The notes beneath the pieces were generated by a model that was given only the letters and a program-made list of their open reading frames with translations, ran no database searches and was not told where the DNA came from. Shown one piece after another: positions 27,001 to 40,085 of a stretch of 64,000 bases of DNA. Position numbers and translations under genes: made by a program. Each line of letters opens with the position of its first letter. Position 1 is the stretch's first letter. Source of the stretch: Colius striatus (Eukaryota; Chordata; Aves; Coliiformes; Coliidae); the NCBI RefSeq assembly GCF_028858725.1, contig NC_084759.1:88899389-88963388 (forward strand). The letters are read 5' to 3'.

Positions 27001-27989
27001 TATCTAAAATGACCTGGGGTGTGTGCATGGACATGTGTGTGTGTCCACAGAAGTGCACTACAAATTGCCAAGTGATTCTTTGCAGTAGGTTCACACAATT
27101 TACTACCTAAACTAGAAGGTCAAGCTCTTGTTTTTTGGTTTTTGGGTTTTTTTTAATGTCTGATTTGGGCAGGGATGAAGCCAGGAAAAAAAATAAAAAG
27201 GGAATGAAACAGTATACAAGTTTTGGAATACATTGAATTACAGGAAAATAGAAAGTCGGACAACTGAAATAGAAATACATGCCCCTGAATTGATGGAGAA
27301 GAGCTGCACGTCCAAGGGGTGTTCTGGAAATGCCATAAGCTTTTGGAAATAGTAGTGCTGGCACAGCCACAGAGAGCAAAGAAGAATAAATGAGTCCCTG
27401 TGTCAGGCTCACGGTAGCCCCTTTGTGAGATAGAGAGAGGGATTCTACTACCACCTTATAAAACAAACCCTGAAGCAGTAGGGTCTCAGACTTGTGTCAG
27501 ACAGACCAAGATATTGTGCAGTACGTGGAACAATCAGCAAGGATGAAAAAGATCTATGGGATTTTGCTTTTAGTTTTATCATTCTAAACCAAGAGAAAAA
27601 TGCAAATTTCCTTTTCTTATAGTGCAGTTTTAGACAGAATTAGGTGAGACTGGAGCTCTTCCCTTTTAAAGACAGAGCCATTAAGGGGCAGATGCCTGTG
27701 GAAAAGCAGAGTCCCATTTTCTTTCCTGTAGGAATAACAAAATAAGGACAATTCTGTTTCTATTTCCTTTCCACAGGAGAGTGGTTAAAAAAGACCCTAA
27801 AACCCAACAGTAGGGATTCCTATATGAAAACGGTTGAGAGAAAACATCATTTTACTTTCTTATATTTTATGGCAAATTTTCCGTGTTCATGCTGGATGAA
27901 ACTAAAGTAACATGCCTGCTGGGGACAGCCAGCTCTAAGCAAACCCTGCTGCAAACCAAAGGATTCAAAGATTGTTCCAAACAGAGGAT

Positions 27990-28620
27990 GGCAGAGGCCC
28001 CGGTCGCCGGGGCGATGGAGCAGAGCATCCATCCTCCCGCAGACCTCCCTCCGCAGGAGCTGTGGTTGCCATGGGAGCACGGATGCTTTCCATCGCATCG
28101 GCACAACATCTGGGCTCCAGCGTTCTGCCCTTACAACCGCGTGGACCTTTTCTCTGTAAATGCGGGTGACCTGATGGACTTTGGGAGTTCTCCATGTTCA
28201 TTGAAAGGAGGGTGGATGATTGAGCCCTGAAATTATTTTCTGCTTCGATGGATTTTTAAATTTTTTTTAGGGAGGAGAGGGCGGGGGAGGTGATGTGAGA
28301 GGGCAGTAGGGAGGACGTAGGGTCTCCTTTATTTTTCCAGCGTACTCTGCATTCGAAGGGCTCTGTAAAGAACCTGCACTGGATGCCGGGCAGGGATGCA
28401 CGGAGGTGGCGGGTGGCGGTCACGGTCCCTCTCCCGGTCACAGTGCGGTGTGGTGCGATGCGGAACGGAGAGGTGCGGAGTTGCCGGCAGCTTTCCCGAG
28501 ACGATGCCGCCCTCTGGTGCTGGAGAGCTCCAGGAAACCTTGTTCTTCTAAAGGAAGAAAAAAATAAATGAAAATAAATCCCGGCTATCCCCCGCTCCGT
28601 GGGCAAATACAGACCTTTCC
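27990..28620. promoter_or_regulatory. CpG-rich island, possible promoter or regulatory element
   Basis: CpG dinucleotides are dense here and nearly absent in the surrounding tens of kilobases. Clusters lie at about 28000-28015, 28075-28145 and 28380-28520. A GC box (GGGCGGGGG) is at 28279-28287 and a CTCF-like site at 28505-28523. No known gene is recognisable at either side. A 115-codon plus-strand frame (27883-28230) overlaps the left part but matches nothing I know. An unannotated transcript start or an insulator are both possible. Confidence 0.6.
28505..28523 (-). promoter_or_regulatory. CTCF-binding motif, near consensus
   Basis: The minus strand reads CCAGCACCAGAGGGCGGCA. Against the 19-base consensus YDRCCASYAGRKGGCRSYV, 17 positions agree, including the whole AGRKGGCRSYV part. 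Confidence 0.65.
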
Positions 28621-29118
28621 AAACGCACGGCTTAGACTTACCAGAAGCAGCACTTTTATTTTAACTTTTGGTTTTTAATTCCCATCTCCTCCATTTATAC
28701 ATTCATTTGTGTATTTACAGATCTATTTGTATGCTCCTCCCATCTCTGGGATACACAGATGTCATAACAACTGCTAGCATAGACAGAAAGCCCCTGTCTA
28801 AGGCAACCAGCAAAGGCAAACCAATAGTGGGTCTGCTGTAATGTTTCACTAGAGGTCTGCTGAAGCAAACACATTCTCCTGTCCAGTCTAACACTCAGCA
28901 GGCAGCTTTTTGGTCTCCCAAGCAACATTTTGAGAAGATGCCATGTGTGAGAGCTTTCCCATGTCACTGGTGTCAGACACCAAAATGCCCCACAGAGTCT
29001 CTCTCTCCTTATTTGTCCTGACAGTATGGGATGCTTTTTGATTTCTTTACCTCTCAGTAAACAAATGCTTCAGAATGTCCAGTCTAAACTTCCCCTGACA
29101 CAGCTCTGAATCATTCCC
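28621..29118. other. Intergenic, no gene seen
   Basis: I see no recognisable element between the CpG-rich island and the LINE fragment. Confidence 0.65.
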
Positions 29119-29250
29119 ATGCTGGGCTCCTGGGAAGAGCCAGAAAACTCCAGGCCTATTAGTCTAACCTCAGCCCCTGGAAAAGTGATGGAGAACACCC
29201 TAGTGGGTGCAATCAGAAGGCATTTCAAGGACAAAGATGGTCTGAGATGT
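29119..29250 (+). mobile_element. CR1-like LINE reverse-transcriptase fragment
   Basis: One plus frame reads PENSRPISLTSAPGKVMEN and then RRHFKDKDGL. This matches the start of the CR1 reverse transcriptase (the RPVSLTS.PGKVME block), which lies upstream of the palm part seen in the copy at 6791. It is a short internal remnant without a 3' tail. Confidence 0.72.
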
Positions 29251-32200
29251 TTTCAGGCTGTTGTGTCCATAGACATTTCTTGGTTGGCAGCAGGCTCCAG
29301 GGCTACAGCAACAAGAAAGGCTGCAAACCAGCAGCCACAAGGAAGTTCGTGCTTGTATCCCACCTGGTCCCAGGGCTGCAGGGGACCAAGGACCATGAGA
29401 CAGGTTGGGAAGTGGAAAATCTTTTTTCCTACTAAATTAATTTTTCCATGGAAATGAAATACAAGAGCTCCTGAGACTCCAGTAGTTCACAGCTTTCCAG
29501 ATCCCACCACATCTGTGTGACTGTACCTCAGAGCTTGACAGCAGTTTGTAGGCACCATAGGGAAACAGAGTTGCCAGTCTTGGAAGGATGATAGCAGAAA
29601 AATGAGCATTAGTACAACAGGTCTGGAAGATACAGCTGTAGCACTAGAGCCCTGTGAACATTTTATACCAAGTTGTTTTTCCCCAAATGTAAAGCGTAAG
29701 AAGGCACCACAGGAACAGATCCAATAGAAACACTCACTTGCCACTATTGAAAACCCTTCACAAGTGTGGAGGCTCTTCTGAAGGACTTTATTGTTTATCA
29801 TAGGCAATAGCAATTTATTTCAGTGTCTTCGCTCTTAGACGTAATAGTCAAACAGAGGTATGAAAGACTCAAGCTGACACTCTGCTTGAAATCTATTGCT
29901 TTGCCTAATCATTGTATAACCAGACAGAGATAACAACAAATCACCAGTGTGGCTATAAATTGTGTATTTGCATAAATAAATAAACAGGTAGTTTTGTGCA
30001 GTCAACTTCCCCATTGCTTAATGTGGTTTCTCTAAGACGCTTTCGAGGGCTTCTGAGTATTGCTTCTCAAATTCCTAAATCTTCAGTCACATCAGGATTG
30101 ACAATTTTTCACAAGGCTGAAAAGCACCAACATCTTGTTTTGCTGAGTCCAGAGAACATTTGGATGCATCTGTGCTGCATCTATTTTAGAGAAAGGGATC
30201 CAAACCATACAGAAGAGGAGAGATTTTGGATAAAAAATAGATATCTTGGACACCTGTAGTCATTAAAAAAACAATTTATGTCCTGTACAAAGGTAGGGAG
30301 ACTCAGTACACTGTTCTGAGCTCTGCCCAATCCTGCCTCCAAACCAAAATCTCCCCTATAGCTTTCCTGTTGTGCATGGTTAAAAACCTCCTGCTTTCCA
30401 CGCCACTGTGAACATATTTGTTGCTATATAGTCTCTTTTGCTGCACACTTTAGTATCTTTGGGAAACAAAAGACAGTAAATGAATGAAGAATTTTATTAT
30501 TATCCATACATTTTGTATTTCCTGGATGAATGGAGGTAGCAGCAGGCTACTAATCACACCTATAGGAACCTTTGCATTATGTTTGCTCCTACTCACTCTT
30601 CAGTGTTCATTATTGCTTTCCATTTCTTCTGCTTGATGCAGTGAAGTAGACTTGGACACTTTGTACTTCCTTTGATAGCCCCAGTGCAGCAAAATGCTCT
30701 CAGTTCACCCACGGTTCTGTCGATTTCAGGGAAGGAGAAATAAAGGACATTTGCATTAGTGACTCTGTCAACTCAGACATTCCAATTTTTCTCCACATCC
30801 TTGTAAGAGTTCATTTATTTGCATTTAACGTAAGCTTGTAACCATCTCCTCACCTTAAAAATGGCCTTTTGCCACAATTTGTGTCTACAAAGGGTGAAGC
30901 ACGTGCCTTTTTCCCCCATCTTCTTTCATACACTCAGTGCCAGGATCCACGCTTTAAGTGAAAATCGAATAACCATAGCTCTATTTATGTATTTGTGTGT
31001 GTATTGCACAAGTGGTTTACCTTTTCATATTGTTAACATCACTAACATCAACCATTAAACACCAATCTGAAATAATGAAATTTGGTGTTTAGAAGATGTC
31101 TAATTTAAGTCATTCTCTTTCTGTGTACACAGTATGGTGAAATAGAAGTTTGCCTCACTAGATTAGGAATGGGCTTTTCAGACTGTACAGTCCTCTGTTC
31201 CATGCCTGTTGTTCCAGCTGCTCCAGGAGTCCTGAGATCCATCAGCCATAAAAGTCCTACAGAGCTTCAAATGAAAGATTAAGAAAAGCGAGTGAGGGGG
31301 ATTGTGATATTGCCTGACCTATGTTAAAGACATGTTTGTGTGCTGAGTCTCAGGTATATTGTGGAAAGTTCATTCTTTTACTCAGCTGAAGATTTCAGCA
31401 AAAGATAATTACCAATAAGCTGTTATTGCTAAGATTCCCTAAATTATCTTGGGCAAGTTTTTCTGGACAGCTCTGGACAGGTGCTGCCTCAAATCTGTGT
31501 GATATCCACAGCAAAATCCCAGAAGACAGCAATGGTTGCCTCCTGTACCAGAGATGTGAGCTGCAAACTTCCCCTCCTGCCCAACACAGGGGACATTAAT
31601 AGCACACGCCAGCCCTCTGGGGAGGTTGTAGTAGTTAAAATATCAAAATGATCATTTGGCCATTCATTGGTAAAAGCCAAAGAAAAGCCTCAGGTCAGCT
31701 TCTCAGCTTCATCACATCATGTTTTCCTGGTGAACCTCTCCAAGGCCAGCTACTTGCCATAAACATTGCTTTAGGTGCTTTTGTCAGCATATTGTATACC
31801 CCCGGAGAGGTACAGCTCTAAGATTGTTTTAACTGCTTAGCACGTCTTCTACTAATACAAGTGCAATATCTCACTCTGTTCCATCTTATTTTAGAAAAGG
31901 ACTTCACTAGCACCCTTGTCAGACCATGACTTCTCATGACCTGGCTTATTTTTCCACTATTTCCACTCACATCCCCACCAGATATAGTTTGCTGCTGGTT
32001 TAAGGAAGACTGAGCCTTTCTGTCAGAGTGCAGCTTCTTAAATTCCAACACAAAAACTCAGAAAATGATGCCAAAATAATTTAACATTTACTAGCTATGT
32101 CTCTAGGGCTCCTTCAACTCTGACCTATCTTAATTTCTCCCCTTACAGAGAAGATGACCTCACAGAGGTCAGTCATCAAAGAAGACTGACAAATTTTCAG

Positions 32201-34040
32201 CCTGTGTCCTTACAGGAGCACACCATTTACAATAAAAATACTGGTGTTCATCTGTTCACCACACAGCACTTCTGCATTTATTGATGCTGATGTAATTTTT
32301 GTTGGGGTTTCTGGTCATTGCATTGTACTCCACTGATTAAACAAGCAATCTCATTTGTCAGTACTTTTGCTGGTATCTCCAGCTCCAGCTTGGCTGCGTC
32401 TGTGACTGAAAGCATCTACATGAGACATGCTGCACAGAAACAAAGCATTGGCTGTAAATGAGAAGAACAAAATCATAAAACAGTAAAAAGCCTACAGTAA
32501 ATGTATCAGTCTGAAAGAAATCTAGGCCTCAGTGAGATACCTATCTCCCCTTTGTAAGGATGTAATCCTAAAATGACATCTTCAGTGGCATAGTTTCCAA
32601 GCCTGGGAGCAGACTCCGATGAAAATTACTCACATTCTCTATCTGTCAAGAGTTTTGAGGAAGGATTTTCATCTGGTACCAGTGGGCATCACTTCTGTAC
32701 ATTCAGGCTCAGGCAATGTCACCTTGATCTGATTCAATGGCTTTTCTTGGAAGGATGCTTTATTTTTTCCTGCTAATTTGTTATCCCTCAAAAAGACTAT
32801 ATCACTTTCTTCTTATCAGTATTTGAGAAAGGGCAGTATGAGTTCCTCATGTTAGAAGTTCTTCAGACTTCTTTTGGTATCCATTAGATATTCTTTCGAG
32901 AGAGTCCTTTCAGGTAGATTTAAATAAGATGCACCAAAATGAAAGCTGTTATCAGCAGTGGAATATTTTATTGATCCCTGAATTCATTTACCACCTAGAC
33001 TTTTGGGCTTTGGGCAAAGTCAGTCAGAGTTTTAGGTTTTTTTCTATGTTATCCCCTTTCTTGGTAAACCAAGTCATACATAAGAAATAGGGGTTAGTAG
33101 TGTAATTTTGTGCCTTGAAAAGCTTGAAATTATTGATGTTGTCGACTGATGTATTAATAGTGGACAATGATCAAAATCTTGAAGTTTAAGCCTTTTTTAG
33201 TTCAGCAATTCATTAGCAACCATCAGCATACAGCATGTGGGACATCAGGCATTCCTCACTACAGCAATTGGTCAACTTCCTGTGCAGCCTGCCAAACAAG
33301 TTATCCCAGGATATAGCTTTATCAGCACCAGTGGTGACTGGTCCACGTGTGAGCACAAAGTCAGCAGGAGTGAGGATGCTCTATTTCATCCCTAATTCAG
33401 CTTGTGAAGACACACACTACCAAAACCCACAAATCAGAAGAAGCCCCCCATATCAGCCAGACAAAAGAGGTGTGATGAGGGCAGGGGAATAGGGAGGAAG
33501 CTATCCAAAGGTGCTGGTACCAGAGGAGTCACTGTGAGCATTTTGCAGGTGTCTCTGGGAAAAGCAAGTAGAAGAGTAAGAAGGGGAGGTTGCTGAGGGG
33601 CAGATACAGTACTTATCCTTTCTGAAGGGGTGTAACCCTATTGCAAATGGCAGATAGCCTACCAGAGCTAAAAGGAAGTTCTAGTAAATGGGAAGGCAGG
33701 GTCAGAGAAGCGCCAAGGCTCTGAAAATTGTCCAAAATGTTGACTGTCCATTTGGTACCTCACAATCTTCTCTCAGAGTGACTCAGACAAAATCAGATGG
33801 CAACCAAAAAACTCAATCCTTTACATTCCCAGAGTGCATATTTTCTCCTCACTTTACTGCTTTTAGAAAGAACTAACCTGAATGAAAAAATCGTGAGTAT
33901 CTCTTACTTCTTACAGAGGTATCTAGCATATACTAGGAGAGATGGCATCTATTTTATATGTCTACTACTGGGCAAGCAGGGCAATCCCAGGATGTGACCA
34001 ATTACCCACCAAGCTGGCAAGTTGTGCAATCCAGAATGAC
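29251..34040. other. Intergenic, no gene seen
   Basis: I recognise no gene, RNA or repeat family here. The sequence looks unique and AT-rich. Confidence 0.65.
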
Positions 34041-34342
34041 CACAGAAACATAAAATAGTTTGGGTTGTAAGGGATCCTTAAAGGTCATCTAGTCCAAACC
34101 CCTGCAATGAGCAGGAACAACTCTTCAACTAGGTCAGATTGTTCAGAGTCCCATCCAACCCAACCTTGAAAGTTTACAGGAGTGGGTTATCTATCATCTC
34201 TCTGGGCAACCTGCTCCAGTGTTTCACCACAATCAGAAAAGTTTTGTTTCTTAGTCTGACCTCTTCTAGTTTAAAACCATTACTCCTTGTCCAATAGCTC
34301 CAGTTCAGACTAAAAAGCTGGTCCTCAAATATGAGGGTCAAG
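34041..34342 (-). mobile_element. CR1 LINE 3' end, old copy
   Basis: The reverse of a CR1 end: ATAGTTTGGGTTGTAAGGGA, then GGTCATCTAGTCCAA, then CTGGGCAACCTGCTCCAGTG and the CTCCTTGTCC block. It is diverged, with the tail partly lost. Confidence 0.85.
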
Positions 34343-35182
34343 TCTTCAGGAACTGGAGAGGAGGCAATAGAGTGACAACCTATGACTGCATAACTGTTTA
34401 TTGTCATTGTTTTAGCCTAGATATCTTCCTTACTATTAATTACTGGCTAGAGTTTACTATTGAGACTTTTATTTATGTTCTGTAAGCCGGGGAACAGATT
34501 CAAAACAGCTATGTTGAACAGGAATGATATTTTTCTTAGCCTGTGAGATCCATAATCCACTATTCAAGATCTGTTATAAGGAGCATCTATAGCCCCTGCT
34601 GTTCATTCTTCATGTTAAGCTTTGCCAGTTTATGGATTCATCTCTGAGTATCTACCTATAAGCCACTGATGTCTCAGCTGTGATAGTGGCTGTCACACTG
34701 GCACATACCTTTTTGTCTTTATCTCTTCAGATAGAACTGAGGCTTTAAACTCCCTTGGGAAATGTCACGACGTAGCTAAATCTTTGTAAAGACAATCTTT
34801 TCCAGTATATTTAAGAATACAAAGATTGTCACATTGCTGTCATCATCATGTTTTCAAAGTGCCTCAGTTAAATGCCACTGAAGGGAAGGAGGTGAGCGGC
34901 ATTATTTCAGTTAACAAGTTACGCATAATACCAGCAGCGTGCTGTGCCGTCAGTGAGATCTACAGCCTCAGAAAGCTTCTCCTACTTCTGTGGCTTTTAT
35001 CATTTAACAAATTTAAACAGAAACAGATGTGAAACTCCACCTCTGGCTCACCTTCCCCAGCAGCTCTTCTACACCTGCCTCTGTCCCAAACACTGGAGCA
35101 CCCAGAGGAAGACACTCCAGTGGCTGTGGGACTTTCCTCTCCAAGTGCATGCTAAGCTATACTTGCTCCATGGCCTCTGAAC
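34343..35182. other. Intergenic, no gene seen
   Basis: I see no recognisable gene or repeat between two CR1 copies. Confidence 0.65.
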
Positions 35183-35377
35183 AGTAAACTTCTTTCCTGT
35201 GAGTGTGAGGGAACCCTGGCAGAGCCTGTCCAGGGAGAGTGTTTCCAAACCCACTTGGATGTGTTCCTGTGTGACCTGATCAAGGTGAACATGCTTCAGC
35301 AGTGTTGGATTAGATGACCTCTAGATGTCCTTTCCAACCTCTACCATCCTATGATTATATGATTCTATGATTCTATG
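35183..35377 (+). mobile_element. CR1 LINE 3' end
   Basis: A plus-strand CR1 end from AACTTCTTTCCTGTGAGTG through the GACCTGATCAAGGTGAAC block to a tail of four ATGATT(C/A)TAT-type units. Confidence 0.93.
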
Positions 35378-35507
35378 TTTTGGCCTCCATCATGGTTCCC
35401 TGGGAGAGAAGTGTGGAACCTGGCAGGGTGACACAGGCAGGCTCATGTCCACCAGTGCTGTGTGAGGAGTAAATAACAGATAGGGAGATAAGTGAATAGA
35501 GCGACAT

Positions 35508-35882
35508 ATCAGAGGAGATTGAGGGGAGATCTTATTAACATTTATAAATATCTAAATGGTGGGTGTCAGGAGGCTGGGACATCCCTTTTTTCTGTAGTAG
35601 CTAGTAACAGGACAAGGGGTAATGGGATGAAGCTGGAACACAAAAAGTTCCACTTAAATGTAAGAAAAAACTGTTTCACTGTTCAGGTGAGGGAGCCCTG
35701 GCACAGGCTGCCCAGAGGGGTTGTGGAGTCTCCTTCCTTGAGGTCTTAAAGACCCACCTGGACATGTTCCTATGCGACCTGATCTAGGTGAACCTGCTTC
35801 TGCAGGGAATTTGGACTAGATGATCTCTAAAGGTCCCTTCCAACCCCTACCATTCTATGATTCTATGATGATTCTATGATTC
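35508..35882 (+). mobile_element. CR1 LINE 3' end, well preserved
   Basis: It starts within the ORF2 end (GAGGGGAGATCTTATTAAC) and reads through the [18 protein letters not shown] segment to the ATTCTATGATTCTATGATG tail. It is very close in sequence to the copies at 6791 and 61769, so all three are one subfamily. Confidence 0.95.
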
Positions 35883-36873
35883 AGTGACCAGGCAGTCTGG
35901 GAGCTTGCTCTTGCTGCAATCCCTGGAAGAAAACCTGCCCTTAGCTGGACCAACTGCATTTGTCCCTGCTTGGAAAGCAACACAAAGTTTTACACTACCT
36001 GTCTAATATGGCCAACACCTTGTATTTTGCATAACAGATTTGTAAATATTGTATAAATATTTCATATGTTGTCCAGCTTCTCTTTTAGTCTAGAAAGAGA
36101 GAAAGAAAGCATTTATTGCAGCTGAGTATTAGTCCAAGCACTGTGGTTAAGTGTGGAAGGAGATCCATATTTTTAATTGCCACAAAACATCTTGTATCCA
36201 GAAGCTTACTCCCGAGGGTGCCATACATTTTTACAGAAATCATTATACTTGGACAGAAGTCCTAATTGCACTACTAGAAATGCTGGCTTTTTTGTACCAG
36301 CTGCCTCAGGCCTGACTACAGAGAAAGAAGAATAAAGAAAACAACCCTTGAAAGCTCAGAATATTTTCTTATAAAAGCCATGCCAAAAATTAGGGGTGTT
36401 TTCTCAAAATTACTACAATTGTTCAGTTCTCTGGGCAATTGAGATGCAAAATAAGTACTGCCAGTTCTTCTGACTCCACCAAAAATATTACTGGTTAGGA
36501 GACTTTGTCTTTAATACTTTTGATTCCTGATTTTTATGATTACATGAAAATCTTGGACTATGTTCTCTTTAAAACAAGGTTAAGCTGTCCATAGTTGCAG
36601 AGAAGAAACTGCAGTTCTAGCTTTTGTACAAGCTAACAATGCAAAATGCAAAATAAAACATAGAAATATCTTTTTCTTTCTGTGTTCTTCCTTTTTTTTA
36701 GATCTCAACAGTTTTAAGCCCAGTTTTAAGTTTTAATTTTTCAACTTAGCAAGGCCTGTATAATGGTGCTTGGACATATGCTACCCGTGATCCTGGAAAC
36801 TTCATGAGAGTAAGACCACGAGTACTCTCTGATTTGGAGGCAATCAATGCCCATGTGGTTTCTTTCTCCCATC
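35883..36873. other. Intergenic, no gene seen
   Basis: This is AT-rich sequence with no recognisable element. Confidence 0.65.
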
Positions 36874-37897
36874 TGCTGTTTAGGTCCAGCCAAGAACAAA
36901 AAGGATCATGAGCAGATACTTCACTCACTCCTCCCCTTCCCAATGGGATGGGGAAGACAAAGACAATTGAGGATCTTTGGAAAATCCCTAAGGACATGGA
37001 GGACTCACTCATGACTAATGGTCCCAGGCAAAACAGATAAGACTTGGGGGAGAAAACAAACATTTTTTTAATCTACCACCAACGAAAACATAAAACCCAA
37101 AAGCATAACAAACCAAAACAATACAGAGTGGGATAATGATGATGAGCAAATCCAGACTGTTAAGACCACTTTCCTCCCACCCTTCCCCTCTTCCTGGGCT
37201 TAGGCATCTGATTCCAGTGTCCTTACCTCCTCCCCACATGAATGGCTCAGGGGGCAGGGAATGGGGGTTTCAGTCAGTCTATTCTCGATGGCTTCTGCCA
37301 TTTGTCTCTCAGGGCAGACAGGCTCCTCGCTGGCCCTCCCGTCTCCTCCACGGGGTCCTTCACACACCCAGCAGCCCTGTACGGGTCACTCCCAAAAGCT
37401 GCAGCTCCTCTCTGCCTCTCATGTGGATCTGCTCTGCCGTGTGCAGGCTCTCCAGCACATCCTGTGCTATGGCCACCTCCTCACAGTCTCCTGCCTGGCC
37501 AGGCACAATCACCCCTGCCCTGTGGCATAGGGTCCTCCCAGAGCTGCTAGTGACCATTAGTCCTGCCATTGCCCTCTGTGGGTCACAGAGGGACATCTGC
37601 TCTCACCATGGGCTACAGGGGAGTCTCTGTTGCCGCGCTCCTCCTTCATTCCTCCTTCTCTGACTATGGAGTCTGCATGGTTACCCCCATCTTGTACCAT
37701 CCCTCCACCTTCTCCTCTGTTGCAAATTTCCATTCTTAAATAGTGACAGCAGAGGCACTGGATTGGCATGGCCAAGCTGGAGGTGGATCCACCTCAGAGC
37801 CAGGAGATGTTTCAAGAATTGCTTATGGAGGCCATCACTGCAGCTCTATCTACCTGTTACCAAGCAAAAAAGGGCTTCACACAAAACAATCGCAACA
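36874..37897 (-). mobile_element. LTR-like repeat, probable solo LTR, minus orientation
   Basis: Its left 270 bases match the segment at 39487-39795 (shared blocks TTTAGG(T/C)CCAGCC, GGAAAATCCCTAAGGACA, TTTAATC(T/C)ACCAC and ACAGAGTGG). Two copies in one window show it is an interspersed repeat. Read on the minus strand it would begin TGTTGCGATTG and contain a TATTTAAG box near 37740, consistent with an LTR about 1 kb long. The GC-rich middle gives overlapping open frames on both strands (for example 175 codons at 37136, plus) that I do not take as genes. No target duplication was found, so the boundaries are approximate. Confidence 0.6.
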
Positions 37898-39486
37898 TCC
37901 AAAAGATGTCTTCAGCCTTACCTTCGTGGGTAGCTGGAGAGTGACTGCTTAGCCATGGACAGGTTGTTTTTTGCAGCTTACAAATTGTCAGATGAGATGG
38001 AGTGATTTGGAATGGAGAACATCACATCCACACACTGGCTTCAAAAACGCTCCCAAAACAGCTTCCAGAGCATGACGAGAAAGAGATATGAGAGGGTGCA
38101 AAGGGAGTCAAAGGCATCAGGTCTCTCTGACGGTCACTGCCCTCCTCCTCCTCCCCAGTACACAGCGGGACGAAATGTATGCCTTGGAACTGCCAAGTTT
38201 CTGGAAAGAAAAATTGATGCAGACTTCTGTGAGAAAAGCCATCTCTGCCAGATTTCAGTTTTTATAGCCTGTTTTAATCAGATGGAGTGTGTCCAGAGAT
38301 GCATGAAAATGCAAAATAATTGGGGCAATTATGGCCCTTACCAGCCTCAAAGGTCAAAATTACCATAAAGTCTGGCTTTGTCAGAGTTTGAACAAATTCA
38401 GTGTTTCACTCCCATGAATGTGAAACACATGCAGCATTAGCATGCTGCACGTCTGCTTCTGCATCAGGTACTACAAGCACAGCAGCATGCAGCCACAGCA
38501 GTGGTCATGGACTGCCCCTGAGTCAGATTTGTTCTTCCGACAGTAGATAAAAGTCTATGCCATGAGCCCTGTATGCCAAACTGCACATTGAGAAAAATTG
38601 CCACCTTATGGCACTGTATCATTTGAATTACAGCTTTGATGATTACATTTTAGCCTTGTCTAGCCAATAATGTCCAGAAATCAGAAAGTCTTAGAATAGA
38701 GTTTTTTTGCTTGCCTACGTTTACAGTAGATATTGTAGGTACAACAATAGATATTGTAGATATTAGCAGAGGCTAATGTGTGCTTGAACCTTAAAGATTT
38801 TGTGTGCTTATGTGTGTACACATACATGTATGAATAAAACATTTTATATGCACATATTTTCTCTGTTACAAGGATCTGTGAACAAGAGTGAGATTTTGGC
38901 TACAGTCATCACTGTTTGCTAGACATACTCTGATCTGACAGCTTTTGTGCTGCAATATTAGAAGGTTGATGGCTGGCAACTATCAAAATGCAGGTAAAAC
39001 TGGAAGCATGAAAGCCAGGTAGTTACCTGAGCTGTCCACATATTTCAAACTATAGATCAGTCTGTCTTTATTTATTTAGACAAAGTTGGTGATGAGCTCA
39101 ACAAAAAAATTTCCCAGAGGGCGCAGAATAAAGTCAGCACATCTGTCTTGGGGTTGATAAAAGGGGAAATCTTTCTCATGGGATGTCAGCACTTCTCTTT
39201 CCAGTCTCAGCAATGCTGAAGAAGCACTGAAGTGTGCAAAAATATAAGGGGGAACCCTGATCCTGTCTCTTGAGTTCACACATCTCACAACTCCACATCC
39301 CCAAAGTGACAGTGAACCTGAAGGCAGCATCCCTGTATGCATGGACATCTGGTCCATGTCATTTCCTTTCCGCTTCTAGTTGATACTAGAAGGAAAGTTT
39401 GTGGGTTTGTTTTTGTTTTGTTTTATTCTTTATTTTCTTTCTGAGAATTGCCTACCACTGTCATGCAGTTACCTGTAAATACAGTT
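37898..39486. other. Intergenic, no gene seen
   Basis: A 118-codon open frame (38012-38368, plus) shows no known domain. Nothing else was recognised. Confidence 0.6.
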
Positions 39487-39799
39487 TAGGCATGTGTACT
39501 GGTTTAGGCCCAGCCTTGAAAAAGGGACCACAAGCAGCCACTCCCTTACTCCTCCTTCTCCTGGCAGGAGAGTGAAAAGTAACCTAAGGTCTCTGGAAAA
39601 TCCCTAAGGACAGGGAGGGCTCAATTGCCACTTATTATCCCGGAAAAAAGGACAGGAATACTCAACTTGGAGGTGAAAACAGAAATTAATTTAATCCACC
39701 ACTGACAGAAAACATATGAAACAAAACAAAAAAAAACGCAAAACCATACAGAGTGGCACAATGATGAAGAGCAAGAACAACAGATTAGCACCTGACATG
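39487..39799 (-). mobile_element. Partial second copy of the LTR-like repeat
   Basis: It begins TGTACTGGTTTAGGCCCAGCC and follows the left part of the 36874-37897 repeat. It is cut off on its right by a CR1 element at 39800. Confidence 0.62.
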
Positions 39800-40085
39800 T
39801 AGAATCATAAAGTCATCTCCATTTGAAAAGACATGGTTTAGTGGTGGGCTTAGCAGTGTGAGGTTAGTGGTTGGACTAAACCATGTCCTTCAGTACCTCA
39901 TCTGCACATGTTTTAAATCTCTCCAGGTTTCTGGGCAACCTATTACAGTGTTTAACAACCCTCTCAGTGCAAAAGCTCTTCCTCATCTCCAATCTAAATC
40001 TCCCTGGAGCAACTTGAGCCCATTTCCTCTTGTCCTAAGAGAACACAGGAAGACATCTCAACGTTAACATTGAACCTCTCCCAGT
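39800..40085 (-). mobile_element. CR1 LINE 3' end
   Basis: The reverse of a CR1 end: a tail remnant TAGAATCATAAAGTCATC, then the GTTTAGTGGTGGGCTTAGCA block, then CTTGAGCCCATTTCCTCTTG. It resembles the copy at 44046 more than the young group. Confidence 0.85.

Larger units (their letters stand above)
16252..27960. other. Long repeat-poor intergenic stretch
   Basis: I see no CR1, LTR or gene in almost 12 kb. There are only small simple repeats: (TG)n at 18602, a poly(A) run at 19332-19348, and an AT-rich ATGCTATGTTACATT-like array at 23965-24040. The open frames present (for example 112 codons at 21460 and 136 codons at 26688, minus) carry no recognisable domain and lack convincing splice context. 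Confidence 0.65.

Noticed and set aside
37136..37663. 175-codon open frame, plus strand, with overlapping frames on the other strand
   Set aside because: It is in the GC-rich middle of the LTR-like repeat, where low stop density is expected in all frames.
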